From: an uncultured Bacilli bacterium
GTDB taxonomy: Bacteria > Bacillota_I > Bacilli_A > RF39 > UBA660
Assembly (NCBI GenBank): GCA_947629475.1
Contig: CANRDV010000013.1
Location: forward strand, 1 to 33,886
Direction: 5' to 3'
DNA: 33,886 nucleotides
The position numbers and the translations under genes were made by a program. The notes below the pieces were generated by a model. The model searched no databases, was not told the origin of the DNA, and saw only the letters and a program-made list of their open reading frames with translations. How positions within the stretch are numbered: position 1 is the stretch's first letter; every line of letters starts with the position of its first letter. Below are positions 22,539 through 30,796 of the stretch, piece by piece.

Positions 22539-22622
22539 ATGGGATACTTAGTATTCACTTTCTTGATATTAACAGTAATATTGTTCACAATTGTGGCAAT
22601 AGCTGTTATTATAAAGAAATAA
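22539..22622 (+). CDS. 27-residue hydrophobic peptide, putative type I toxin (copy B)
   Basis: ATG at 22539 opens MGYLVFTFLILTV, continues as a single membrane span and ends AVIIKK then TAA, right at the shared terminator hairpin. The same peptide core is repeated in copy A and its end in fragment C, which supports it as the coding frame. The strong ribosome-binding site (AAAGGAGGTG, 22477-22486), however, serves ATG 22493 in another frame, which gives 63 non-hydrophobic residues. Either initiation is coupled through that overlapping frame, or one extra A near 22538 has separated an N-terminal extension (about 15 residues) from the membrane segment. Toxic function is inferred. Confidence 0.55.
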   Translation: MGYLVFTFLILTVILFTIVAIAVIIKK

Positions 22623-22765
22623 CACCTAACTTCATATTTGAAGTTTTGGTGTTACTTTCCAAAACATTTGGAGACTGCACCTAACGCGCAAATTAGGTTA
22701 CATCTCTTTTTTTATTTTATGGTATTTTTATTTAAATATACCTTAAAACCTTCTTTATAAGAATT
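22615..22765 (-). ncRNA. Antitoxin-like RNA (copy B)
   Basis: Starts near 22765 from a perfect promoter and ends at the hairpin 22621-22653, for a length of about 150 nt. It carries a hairpin at 22671-22706 with AACCTAA and TTAGGTG closed by GAGAT/GTCTC, the inverted counterpart of the toxin mRNA's 5' hairpin (22396-22429). Another small stem is CCAAA/TTTTGG. The convergent overlap with the peptide mRNA is confined to its 3' end. Pairing between the self-complementary hairpins could add a second contact. Confidence 0.55.
22621..22653. terminator. Shared hairpin terminator of copy B
   Basis: AACACC-T-AACTTC (22621-22633) pairs with GAAGTT-TT-GGTGTT (22640-22653). It starts one base before the end of the peptide stop codon. 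Tails are moderately T-rich on the minus strand and weak on the plus strand. Confidence 0.6.
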
Positions 22766-22771
22766 ACAAAT

Positions 22772-22800
22772 ATTATACAATTATTTTATTAAATTGTCAA
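22772..22800 (-). promoter_or_regulatory. Promoter of the copy B antitoxin-like RNA
   Basis: Minus strand TTGACA (22795-22800), 17-nt spacer, TATAAT (22772-22777): perfect consensus. A second minus-strand promoter, TTGAAA-16-TACAAT with extended TG (22845-22872), lies ~75 bp upstream and may be a remnant of another module. The rest of 22710-22890 is AT-rich with nothing else seen. Confidence 0.75.
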
Positions 22801-22891
22801 GGCACTTCAAAAATATAATTTATATATTTGCTTTTCTTAATATAATTGTATCATATTTAAATAAATTTTCAAGTGTTTTTTTATAATTTCT

Positions 22892-25024
22892 TTAAAATTT
22901 GTTTAAAATTTTATTTTCTATATCAAATATATATTCAGAAGTAGTTATTCCTGAACTATCTCTCATTATAATCCTATATTCCTTAAAATCATAATTATTA
23001 AAATTATAATTATCTTTATTATTCCAATAAAGGTCTAATTCAAAGGTATAGTTTAATTTTTCTTTTAAAATACTTTTATTATTTTTATCTAAAATATCTA
23101 TTTTCTTATTTTCTACTACTAAAACCAATTCTTCAGTTAATGGAAAAGCAAATTTATAAACTTTATCTAAAGTTCTAATAACTTCTCCTGTTGTAAAGTT
23201 TATTATTTTTCCTTCATTATTTGAAATAACATATACTAATTTTAATTTACGATTAGCTATTTCTTCATCAATAAAGATTCCTAAAGGACTAGATTCTTCA
23301 CCTTTGGAAAAACCATAAGAATCAAACTCTATTTTAGTTAATTCTTTGCCAGTTTTAATATCAACAAATCCATACTTTTTATTTTTTAAAACCGCTACTA
23401 CCCCATTATTTATAATACTTCCATATCCACTTGGTGCTGAACATCCTTCACAAATATCAATATCATCATATTTATCAAAAGGAATTATCGTTTTACCATA
23501 ACTATCAATTAAGCCAGTTTTATATTCTTCACCTTCATGCTGATTAACAAAAAAATATCTTGTATCATTTTCTCTATATACTTCCATTCCAAATCCCATT
23601 TCCGAAGTTAATTTTTTATTATTTTTAAAATCATATAGGAATAAATTTGAACTATAATCATCACTTTTTGTATCATAGATTGAAGCAATTCCTGTTTTAG
23701 AATTTATATAACTTACAAATGATTGACCAGCAACTAAATAACGACAATCAAGATTATCACACCTATAACAGTTTCCATCTGGGCATTCATATTTACCAAC
23801 ATAATTACTACATACTTCACTTTCTTGCTTTCCTTCAAGTGCCATTACTAATTCAAGATGACCAATATTTCCATTACTATCTTCTTCTATGCCTGGACAC
23901 AAAAACAAAGTATCCTTAGTTATTAAACTATTAGTTTTTTCACTTAATTTTCTAGTTTCTATATTAAATTCATAAATTTTATCTTTAGTAGTAATAATTA
24001 TATTTTTAAAAATATCCTCATTTAATTCAATGTCACCACCAGAAGTCCAATTAAAGTTAGCTTCTCCTTGAATTTTTTCTTTTAAAACACTTTTATTATT
24101 TTTATCTAAAATATCCGTTGTCTTATTATCATATACTAAAATTAATTCATCATCTAAAGGTAATACAAAGTCATATGTTTTATCTAAAGTTTTTACTACT
24201 TCTCCTGTTTTATAATTTATGATTTTACCTACTTTATCTTCTTCAACATATATTTGATTTAAGTTATAATTATCAACTTGGGAAAATACTTCATCTAATA
24301 AAGGTGTCACATATTCTCCATCATAACTATAATAACCTATTTTATCTAAATTCATTTTGGTGATTAATTTCTCTTCTTCTAAATCATATATCCCTAGTTT
24401 ATCTTTTAATCTTAAGAATATTATTCCTTTATTTTCAAGTAAGATATCTCTTGAATTATTTTCAAGTGAAGTTATATTAAATCCAACATCATCATATTTA
24501 AAATCAATTATAGTTTTACCATTATTATCAATTATTCCATAATCTTCATTTTTATTTTCAACTAAGAAATACGTTTTATCTTTCTTATTTTTATTATAAA
24601 CTATCATTAAAAAGCCTAAATCTTCGGTTAGTTTTTTATTATTTTTAAAGTCATATAAGAAACTATTTTTCCATGATGCTTCTTCACTTGCATCACGAAT
24701 TTTTACAATTCCTTTTTCATAATCTGCATACTCAGTCATCCATTGTCCTCCAATCGAAGAACCACAATATTCATTTTGACAAACATATTTACCAGTAAAT
24801 TCTCCATTACAAACATCTTTTTCATGCTTTTCTTCACTTGCTTTTACTAATTCAAGATGACCAGTATTTCCAACATAATCTTCTGTATCAGCTTTACATA
24901 AAAACAAGGTATCTGTAGTTATTAAATCAGATTGTTTTATATTAGTATAAACAAAATATACAGAAAAACCTAAAACTAAGGTTAATACTACAATTATAAC
25001 TATAATAACTCTTTTATCTTTCAT
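22892..25024 (-). CDS. Membrane-anchored WG-repeat protein with internal duplication
   Basis: 710 residues from ATG 25024; AAAGG lies at suitable distance, and the ATG at 25033 overlaps that site. One N-terminal membrane segment (about 6-26) leaves the rest outside. The exterior is two copies of a ~335-residue unit (from about residue 33 and about 367), each opening LIT.DTLFLC and containing GHLELV, a cysteine-rich patch (CQNEYC; CRYLV region), SFLYDFKNNKKL or LFLYDFKNNKKL, WG/KWG-type repeats (YGIIDNNGKTIIDFKYDD; TGLIDSYGKTI) and KNNKS(V/I)LKEK. Cysteines may form disulfides. WG repeats form beta-propeller-like surfaces of unclear role. Monocistronic. Confidence 0.78.
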   Translation of the reverse strand: MKDKRVIIVIIVVLTLVLGFSVYFVYTNIKQSDLITTDTLFLCKADTEDYVGNTGHLELVKASEEKHEKDVCNGEFTGKYVCQNEYCGSSIGGQWMTEYADYEKGIVKIRDASEEASWKNSFLYDFKNNKKLTEDLGFLMIVYNKNKKDKTYFLVENKNEDYGIIDNNGKTIIDFKYDDVGFNITSLENNSRDILLENKGIIFLRLKDKLGIYDLEEEKLITKMNLDKIGYYSYDGEYVTPLLDEVFSQVDNYNLNQIYVEEDKVGKIINYKTGEVVKTLDKTYDFVLPLDDELILVYDNKTTDILDKNNKSVLKEKIQGEANFNWTSGGDIELNEDIFKNIIITTKDKIYEFNIETRKLSEKTNSLITKDTLFLCPGIEEDSNGNIGHLELVMALEGKQESEVCSNYVGKYECPDGNCYRCDNLDCRYLVAGQSFVSYINSKTGIASIYDTKSDDYSSNLFLYDFKNNKKLTSEMGFGMEVYRENDTRYFFVNQHEGEEYKTGLIDSYGKTIIPFDKYDDIDICEGCSAPSGYGSIINNGVVAVLKNKKYGFVDIKTGKELTKIEFDSYGFSKGEESSPLGIFIDEEIANRKLKLVYVISNNEGKIINFTTGEVIRTLDKVYKFAFPLTEELVLVVENKKIDILDKNNKSILKEKLNYTFELDLYWNNKDNYNFNNYDFKEYRIIMRDSSGITTSEYIFDIENKILNKF

Positions 25025-25111
25025 AACTATCATCCTTTACTATCTACATTTTATAATAAATAGAAATAAGATACAATAGTTTTCTAATTAAAATTTAGTA
25101 GTTTACGTAAA

Positions 25112-25138
25112 GAAAAAAAGAACCACAATGATTCTTTA
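25112..25138 (-). terminator. Terminator of the MacB-type gene
   Basis: Minus strand AAAGAATCA, TTG loop, TGGTTCTTT then a T-run (25129-25137 with 25117-25125). The stem overlaps the TAA stop. Confidence 0.7.
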
Positions 25139-27589
25139 TTCAACTCTTAAAGCTTCAACTGGGTCTTTCTTACTTGCAACTCTGGCTGGAATTAAACCAG
25201 CAATTAAAGTTAAGATAATACTTATAATAATTAATATGATAGCACCTATAATAGGTAGACTTGCAATTCCACTTATACCAGTTATGTTCTTAATAACTAT
25301 ATTGATTGGAATATTAAGAAGGACTGTAACGATAATTCCCATTAAACCAGCTGAAAAACCAATTATAACTGTTTCAGCATTGAAAACTCTTGAAACATCT
25401 TTTTTACTAGCACCAATGGCTCTTAAGATACCAATTTCTTTAGTTCTTTCAATTACACTTATATAAGTAATAATACCAATCATAATACTAGATACAATTA
25501 AAGATATGGTAACAAAGGCAATTAGTACATAACTAATCGTGTTAACAATTGACGAAACACTTCCAATCATTGTTCCAACAACATCAGTATATCTAATAAC
25601 ATTTTCTTCTCTATTATTATCTCTTTCTTTTTTATTATAATCATCAATTATATTAATTATTTCTTCTTTACTATCAAAGTCTTTAGCATAAAAAGCTATT
25701 CCACTTGGACTTTCAAAATCATAAACATTTAAAGTATCTAAGTTTTTATCATAAGAACTTAAAGCATCAAACTCTTGACCTGTAAAGATATTAGTATCAG
25801 GATTTGCTTTTTGTTCTTTAACAATTTCACTTTCATTGATTAAATTAATCATTTTATTAATTAATTCAGATTTATAACCAATACTACCATTTATAGAAGT
25901 TGAAGTTGCTTCTTCATTTCCTCTTATAATACCAACTACTTTTAAATCTATTCCCTTAGAAACAACATTCTTTATATCTTCTTCCGTTTGAATTGGAGTA
26001 TAAACATTACCTACTTTTTTATACATATCGGTTGGTAAAACTAATTTATATTCTAAGTTTAATAAATCATCATATGTATAACTACTTGACTTAGTCTCAA
26101 CTTCCTTACCCATTTGCACCTTTTGCATAATCTCTTTAAGTTCATCTTGGTCTTTGATACCTAAAGTATATAAAATATAATCACTTATTTCATTATCCTC
26201 CGTCACAATTAAAACAACTTCATTTTCATTTTTAGGCCAAGAACCGGCAAGTAAATCGTATTGTCTTTTTAGAAGTTCATCATTATCAAGCATTTCGGTG
26301 AAGACTTGGTAACCCGTCATTTCCGAGATCGTTGCCATATTTTGACTTTGTTCTCCACCTGCTCCCATCATTGATGTAAAGATATTACTTGGATTAACTT
26401 GAATTACTTTATCCCCGTCTTCTTTAAAGATATTTAAACTAACATTATATTTATATTGAATATTTAAAGTTAAGTCTTTTAATCTTTGGTTATTATCAAC
26501 AAAAGTTTTAAATTCTTTTAAGTTATTAGTTTGTAAACCTTTAGTCATTGTACTTAACATATCAACTAGGATATCATTAGAATAAATTTTATCTTTTTCA
26601 TGACTTTCTTTATTATCACTTATTCCCATAAAAGAGTTCATAAGTTCTGAAACATCAATTGTATTTTTTTCAACTGTTAAAGGATAACTTGATAAAGCAT
26701 CTTCTTCAACTTTATCAATATAATTATTAACTCCACTTGATAAAGAAAGAATTAAAGCAATTCCAATTATTCCAATTGAACCAGCAAAGCTCGTTAAAAT
26801 AGTTCTTCCTTTTTTGGTTAATAAATTATTAAAACTTAAAGATAAAGCGGTTAAGAAACTCATCGAAGTTTTGGAACTATTAAGGGCTCCTGTATCTTCT
26901 TTCTCCTCATCATAAGGATTAGAATCACTTATAATACTTCCATCTAATAGTTTAATTACTCTTGTTGAATAACTTTCAGCTAATTCTTCATTATGAGTAA
27001 CCATGATAATTAGTTTATCTTTTGAAATATTTTTTAAGATATTCATTATTTGAACACTTGTTTTAGAGTCTAAGGCTCCTGTTGGTTCATCAGCTAAAAT
27101 AATATCTGGATTATTAACTAGGGCTCTTGCAATTGCAACTCTTTGCATTTGTCCACCTGATAGTTGATTTGGTCTTTTGTAAATTTGATCATGTAAACCA
27201 ACTTCTTCTAACGCTTCAATTGCTCTTTTGCGTCTTTCTTTTTTACTTACACCAGATAGTGTTAAAGCAAGTTCAACATTAGCAAGCACACTTTGATGAG
27301 AAATTAAATTATAACTTTGGAAAACAAACCCAATCTTATGATTTCTATAACTATCCCAATCACTATCTTTAAACTTTTTAGTTGATTTATTGTTAATAAT
27401 CAAGTCTCCATCCGTATAATTATCTAAACCTCCAATAATATTTAAAAGCGTTGTCTTACCACATCCAGATGGACCTAAGATAGAAACAAATTCACTTTCT
27501 CTAAAATTAATACTAACTCCCTTTAGAGCATGAACAACATCTTTTTCATTTAAATTATAATCTTTCTTAATATTGACTAATTTAAGCAT
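25136..27589 (-). CDS. MacB-type ABC transporter, ATPase fused to FtsX-like permease
   Basis: 817 residues. N-terminal ATPase (1 to about 225): Walker A GPSGCGKTT (39-47), LSGGQMQR signature, ILADEPTGALDS Walker B. A linker leads to the permease: first membrane helix near 270-290, a ~400-residue extracellular domain, then three C-terminal helices (about 700-800) with the FtsX motif ERTKEIGILRAIGASKKDV. Such transporters couple cytoplasmic ATP use to extracytoplasmic work, usually export of or resistance to antimicrobial peptides, or lipid/protein handling. In this family ATPase and permease are often separate. AAGGTGAT precedes ATG 27589. The promoter carries a palindrome (27630-27654), so specific regulation is likely. 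No two-component genes are adjacent. Confidence 0.9.
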   Translation of the reverse strand: MLKLVNIKKDYNLNEKDVVHALKGVSINFRESEFVSILGPSGCGKTTLLNIIGGLDNYTDGDLIINNKSTKKFKDSDWDSYRNHKIGFVFQSYNLISHQSVLANVELALTLSGVSKKERRKRAIEALEEVGLHDQIYKRPNQLSGGQMQRVAIARALVNNPDIILADEPTGALDSKTSVQIMNILKNISKDKLIIMVTHNEELAESYSTRVIKLLDGSIISDSNPYDEEKEDTGALNSSKTSMSFLTALSLSFNNLLTKKGRTILTSFAGSIGIIGIALILSLSSGVNNYIDKVEEDALSSYPLTVEKNTIDVSELMNSFMGISDNKESHEKDKIYSNDILVDMLSTMTKGLQTNNLKEFKTFVDNNQRLKDLTLNIQYKYNVSLNIFKEDGDKVIQVNPSNIFTSMMGAGGEQSQNMATISEMTGYQVFTEMLDNDELLKRQYDLLAGSWPKNENEVVLIVTEDNEISDYILYTLGIKDQDELKEIMQKVQMGKEVETKSSSYTYDDLLNLEYKLVLPTDMYKKVGNVYTPIQTEEDIKNVVSKGIDLKVVGIIRGNEEATSTSINGSIGYKSELINKMINLINESEIVKEQKANPDTNIFTGQEFDALSSYDKNLDTLNVYDFESPSGIAFYAKDFDSKEEIINIIDDYNKKERDNNREENVIRYTDVVGTMIGSVSSIVNTISYVLIAFVTISLIVSSIMIGIITYISVIERTKEIGILRAIGASKKDVSRVFNAETVIIGFSAGLMGIIVTVLLNIPINIVIKNITGISGIASLPIIGAIILIIISIILTLIAGLIPARVASKKDPVEALRVE

Positions 27590-27621
27590 CTAAATCACCT
27601 TCCTAAACACAGATATTAATA

Positions 27622-27654
27622 ATTATATGATACTTGCAAATTATATGCAAGTAT
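27622..27654 (-). promoter_or_regulatory. Promoter and operator-like palindrome of the MacB-type gene
   Basis: Minus strand TTGCAT (27645-27650), 17-nt spacer, perfect TATAAT (27622-27627). ATACTTGCA (27630-27638) and TGCAAGTAT (27646-27654) form a perfect 9-bp inverted repeat lying across the -35 and spacer, the usual position for a repressor. Confidence 0.65.
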
Positions 27655-27676
27655 TTTCACAAAAATTACATAAAAG

Positions 27677-27705
27677 TTGACACTTTTTAAAGAAAAGTTT
27701 ATACT
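27677..27705 (+). promoter_or_regulatory. Promoter of the DNA glycosylase gene
   Basis: TTGACA (27677-27682), 17-nt spacer, TATACT (27700-27705). The leader before ATG 27721 would be only about 10 nt, barely covering GGTGAT. Confidence 0.7.
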
Positions 27706-27720
27706 TAACTTGGTGATTTT

Positions 27721-28200
27721 ATGAAAGTTTATCATACTTTAGAACCTATTTATAATCAAAATTCCAAAGTTTTAATTTTAGGAAGCATGCCATCAGTTAA
27801 ATCAAGAGAAGAAAATTTTTACTATGCTCACCCAAGAAATAGGTTTTGGAAAACTTTAGCTAAAGTTTATAATGAAGAAATAACAGATAAGAAAGAATTT
27901 TTATTAAAACATAAGATAGCTTTATTTGATGTTATTAAAGAATGTGATATTGAAGCATCAAGTGATTCGACTATTAAAAATGTTGTTCCTAATGATTTAA
28001 GTGAAATTTTAAAAAATTCTAAAATTGAAGCAATTTTTACAACGGGAACGAAGGCTTATACTTTATATCAAAAATATATTTTTCCAAAAACTAATATTAA
28101 AGCCATTCCCTTACCTAGTACTTCTCCAGCTAACTCTAAGAAAGATATTGAAGAAATACTTGTTAAGGCATATTCGGAAATTAAAAAAAAGACTACTTAA
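27721..28200 (+). CDS. Uracil-DNA glycosylase superfamily protein (hypoxanthine/mismatch type)
   Basis: Removes deaminated bases, probably hypoxanthine or mismatched uracil, to start base excision repair. 159 residues, the compact size of the family 6 (HDG)/MUG-like group. Motif 1 is LILGSMPSVKSREENFYYAH, followed by PRNRFWKTLAKVY, DVIKECDIEASSDSTIKN and motif 2 PLPSTSPAN. It lacks the GQDPYH of family 1 Ung. Own promoter. Its last four bases overlap the end of the convergent DUF362 gene, with no terminator between. Confidence 0.85.
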   Translation: MKVYHTLEPIYNQNSKVLILGSMPSVKSREENFYYAHPRNRFWKTLAKVYNEEITDKKEFLLKHKIALFDVIKECDIEASSDSTIKNVVPNDLSEILKNSKIEAIFTTGTKAYTLYQKYIFPKTNIKAIPLPSTSPANSKKDIEEILVKAYSEIKKKTT

Positions 28201-29072
28201 TCAACATTGATAAGTTCGTAGTCTCTTGTTCCAATTCCAAGTTCTAGGGCTGCTTCAATTGTATGAAGTCCTTGTCTTGAATTAATTCTTTCAAGTAAAT
28301 GGTCACGTCCTGGGTCATCAGAATTTTTAACTAAATCAATACAAGCTTGGTCAATTGCAACGGGGTCAGTTGATGCAAGGATTCCAATATCTTTCATACA
28401 TGGGTCTTCAGCAACATTGCAGCAATCACAGTCAACTGACATATTGCACATAACATTAATATATAAAATATTATCCTTAAAATAATCAGTAACGGAACTA
28501 GCAGCATCCGCCATTGACTCTAAAAACATAAGTTGATTGGCTTTAAACATATCTTCATAAGACCCATCATTACCACAGCAATGGATATATCTTTTACCCC
28601 GACTTGAGGCAACTCCAATTGATAATTGCTTTAATGCTCCACCATATCCTCCCATGGGATGTCCTTTAAAATGTGATAACACAAGCATTGAGTCATAGTT
28701 TTCTAAATTTTTACCAACATAATTCTTTTTAATTACTTTACCATTTGGGATATCTAAAACCATATCCTCTTTACTATCCATGATATCAACATTAAAATAC
28801 TTACTCCATCCATGATTTTCCATTAACTTAAGATGTTTTTCCGTTGTATCCCTTTCTCCATCATAAGCTGTATTACATTCAACAACCGTAGCTTTTAAAT
28901 AATCAACAATTGGTTTTACAAACTCAGGTCTTAGGTAATTTTGATTTCCTTCTTCTCCTGAATGAAGTTTAACGGCAACCTTACCTTTTAACTCCTTATT
29001 TAAACACTTATACATCTTAACAACACTATCAGGTGTTATTTCTTTTGTAAAATATACTTTCGCTTTTTCCAT
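28197..29072 (-). CDS. DUF362 family protein, probable Fe-S-associated
   Basis: 291 residues. DUF362 signature: KLHSGEEGNQNYLRPEFV, then AYDGERDTTEKHLKLMENHG, LSHFKGHPMGGYGGALKQLS, and the Cys cluster NMSVDCDCCNVAEDPC followed by DIGILASTDPVAIDQACIDL. Members usually pair this domain with ferredoxin motifs. Here the only Cys-rich stretch is CDCC...C, which may bind a cluster. Biochemical role unknown. AGGAGG precedes ATG 29072. It is 40 nt downstream of the membrane HExxH gene and probably cotranscribed with it. Its end overlaps the opposing glycosylase gene by 4 nt. Confidence 0.85.
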   Translation of the reverse strand: MEKAKVYFTKEITPDSVVKMYKCLNKELKGKVAVKLHSGEEGNQNYLRPEFVKPIVDYLKATVVECNTAYDGERDTTEKHLKLMENHGWSKYFNVDIMDSKEDMVLDIPNGKVIKKNYVGKNLENYDSMLVLSHFKGHPMGGYGGALKQLSIGVASSRGKRYIHCCGNDGSYEDMFKANQLMFLESMADAASSVTDYFKDNILYINVMCNMSVDCDCCNVAEDPCMKDIGILASTDPVAIDQACIDLVKNSDDPGRDHLLERINSRQGLHTIEAALELGIGTRDYELINVD

Positions 29073-29112
29073 TTTCTTTCCTCCTAAACTTAATATATCA
29101 TTTTTTCAATTT

Positions 29113-30741
29113 TTATCTACTATTTTTTGAAACTTTTTGATAATTTCCTGGTACTTTGTAGTCAACTGCATGACCGCTAAAGTTTACTTTCATATAACCT
29201 TTATCGGTTAAAGGTAAATCTATATCACATAATCTATCATATTTTATTCCATCAATTCCCATCAATAATTCATCTTTTGTATAATAATTGGTTGTAACAT
29301 GTAAAGTATCTGGAAAATTAATAATCATACTTGCATTATCATCTTGATTAAAAATTTTATTTTCTTGAACTAATCTAACAGTATCTGGATACATTTTTAA
29401 ATTTTCAATAGTTTCATCACTAAGACTAGACTTCGTAGCAATTTCTAAAATAGCTCTTTCTTTATTAATATGATATAAACAAATTAAATTAAATTCATCA
29501 TTATTGGTATATTTAGAATCATAATAAACTTCTAAAGTTTGACTTAATTCTGTTATTACTTGATTCATTAATTCACCATATTGTTCTTGAAAATTAGCAT
29601 CATAACTATTTTTCCATAAATTATTAAAAGTATCTAAATTACTTAGTAAGCGATAAGCCATATTAAAATCAGGATTTATTTCCATTAAAGCTGTTGTTAA
29701 AATATTGGGATTAGGGTTCGCATAATAAGCTAAAAGAGTATCTCGTCCTAATAACTCCATTAATGGTTTAGCAAATCTATTTAACCAGTTATAACTTTTA
29801 TCATAATTACCAAAATATTCATTATTTAAAGTTGTTGTAATTGCTTCATATAAACTATTTCCAAGTGATAAGTTAGAAACATTACTAAAGATATGAATAA
29901 ATTCATGAGTTAAGTCTGTAACAGATGCTGTTTCTAAACCTTTTGTATTATAAACTACCATTTCTAAAAAGACATCTTGCCAAGTTGCCCTAGCATTATC
30001 AGGTCCTTCTTTATCTGTAAAATTAATTTTAAAATGATTTAAACTATATAATCTATCTGTATTAAAATAAGGAGATATATCTTCAATAAATTTAGTTGAT
30101 GATAAGAATAATCTTTTTTCTGGTTCATTTAAATTAGAGTTAGTAAGAATACTTCTAGAAATATTTTCAACATTATTTTGATTTATTTCGGATTGAACAA
30201 TAGGTTTAGCTTCATAATCAGCAAATGTCTCTTCAACAACCTCTCCCGAATTTAAAACAAGAGCTTCTTCTTTTGTAAGTCTTTCAATTCCTAATTTAAT
30301 ACCTGTTAAACTAACTAAAACAACTAAAGTTAAACTACCTATTCTAACTATTCTTTTAATAGTATTCTTTTTCTTATCATCTTGACTCATATACCTATAA
30401 GCAGAAACATAATCATTTTCATAGTTAAATACCATATTTAAGTTATATAAATCTTTATCATTAGGAGTTTTAAAATTATCTCCTTCATAAAAAACATGAA
30501 AACCTGTTCTTAAATCATAAAAATGTCTAAACTTCTTTTGATTATATTTAATATAACCTAAATCACTTAAATTACGAGATGGCATTATCTGAAGTAAAAC
30601 CTTAGTCATAACTTCTTTTTCTTCACTTGTTAAATCTTGACTTACATTATTATCTTGTTGTTTTAAATAAATAAACTTATTATTTTCTTCAAATATATAT
30701 AACTCTGTTCCTTTATAGTTAAATCTTAATACTTCATTCAT
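29113..30741 (-). CDS. Membrane protein with extracytoplasmic HExxH metallopeptidase-like domain
   Basis: 542 residues. Residues 1 to about 120 are a cytoplasmic domain (beta-rich, then FYDLRTGFHVFYEGDN), one membrane segment lies at about 130-150, and the remainder is outside. HEFIH (279-283) fits the zinc-binding HExxH, with Glu299 in LYEAITTTLNNEYF sixteen residues later as a plausible third ligand, a gluzincin-like arrangement. The rest is helical and Asn-rich. Substrate unknown; catalysis is a prediction from the motif. AAGGAGAG precedes ATG 30741. Promoter TTGAAG-17-TAATAT with extended TG lies at 30763-30791. Confidence 0.7.
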   Translation of the reverse strand: MNEVLRFNYKGTELYIFEENNKFIYLKQQDNNVSQDLTSEEKEVMTKVLLQIMPSRNLSDLGYIKYNQKKFRHFYDLRTGFHVFYEGDNFKTPNDKDLYNLNMVFNYENDYVSAYRYMSQDDKKKNTIKRIVRIGSLTLVVLVSLTGIKLGIERLTKEEALVLNSGEVVEETFADYEAKPIVQSEINQNNVENISRSILTNSNLNEPEKRLFLSSTKFIEDISPYFNTDRLYSLNHFKINFTDKEGPDNARATWQDVFLEMVVYNTKGLETASVTDLTHEFIHIFSNVSNLSLGNSLYEAITTTLNNEYFGNYDKSYNWLNRFAKPLMELLGRDTLLAYYANPNPNILTTALMEINPDFNMAYRLLSNLDTFNNLWKNSYDANFQEQYGELMNQVITELSQTLEVYYDSKYTNNDEFNLICLYHINKERAILEIATKSSLSDETIENLKMYPDTVRLVQENKIFNQDDNASMIINFPDTLHVTTNYYTKDELLMGIDGIKYDRLCDIDLPLTDKGYMKVNFSGHAVDYKVPGNYQKVSKNSR

Positions 30742-30762
30742 CTTTACACTCTCCTTATTTTA

Positions 30763-30791
30763 ATATTATCAAAATTAAGAGAATTCTTCAA
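30763..30791 (-). promoter_or_regulatory. Promoter of the HExxH-DUF362 pair
   Basis: Minus strand TTGAAG (30786-30791), 17-nt spacer, TAATAT (30763-30768) with TG one base upstream. Confidence 0.55.
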
Positions 30792-30796
30792 GAGAT

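Noticed and set aside
22493-22684. 63-residue protein from the strong ribosome-binding site as the true gene
   Set aside because: It runs through the shared terminator, is not preserved in copies A and C, and the overlapping hydrophobic frame is the conserved one. It may matter only for initiation.
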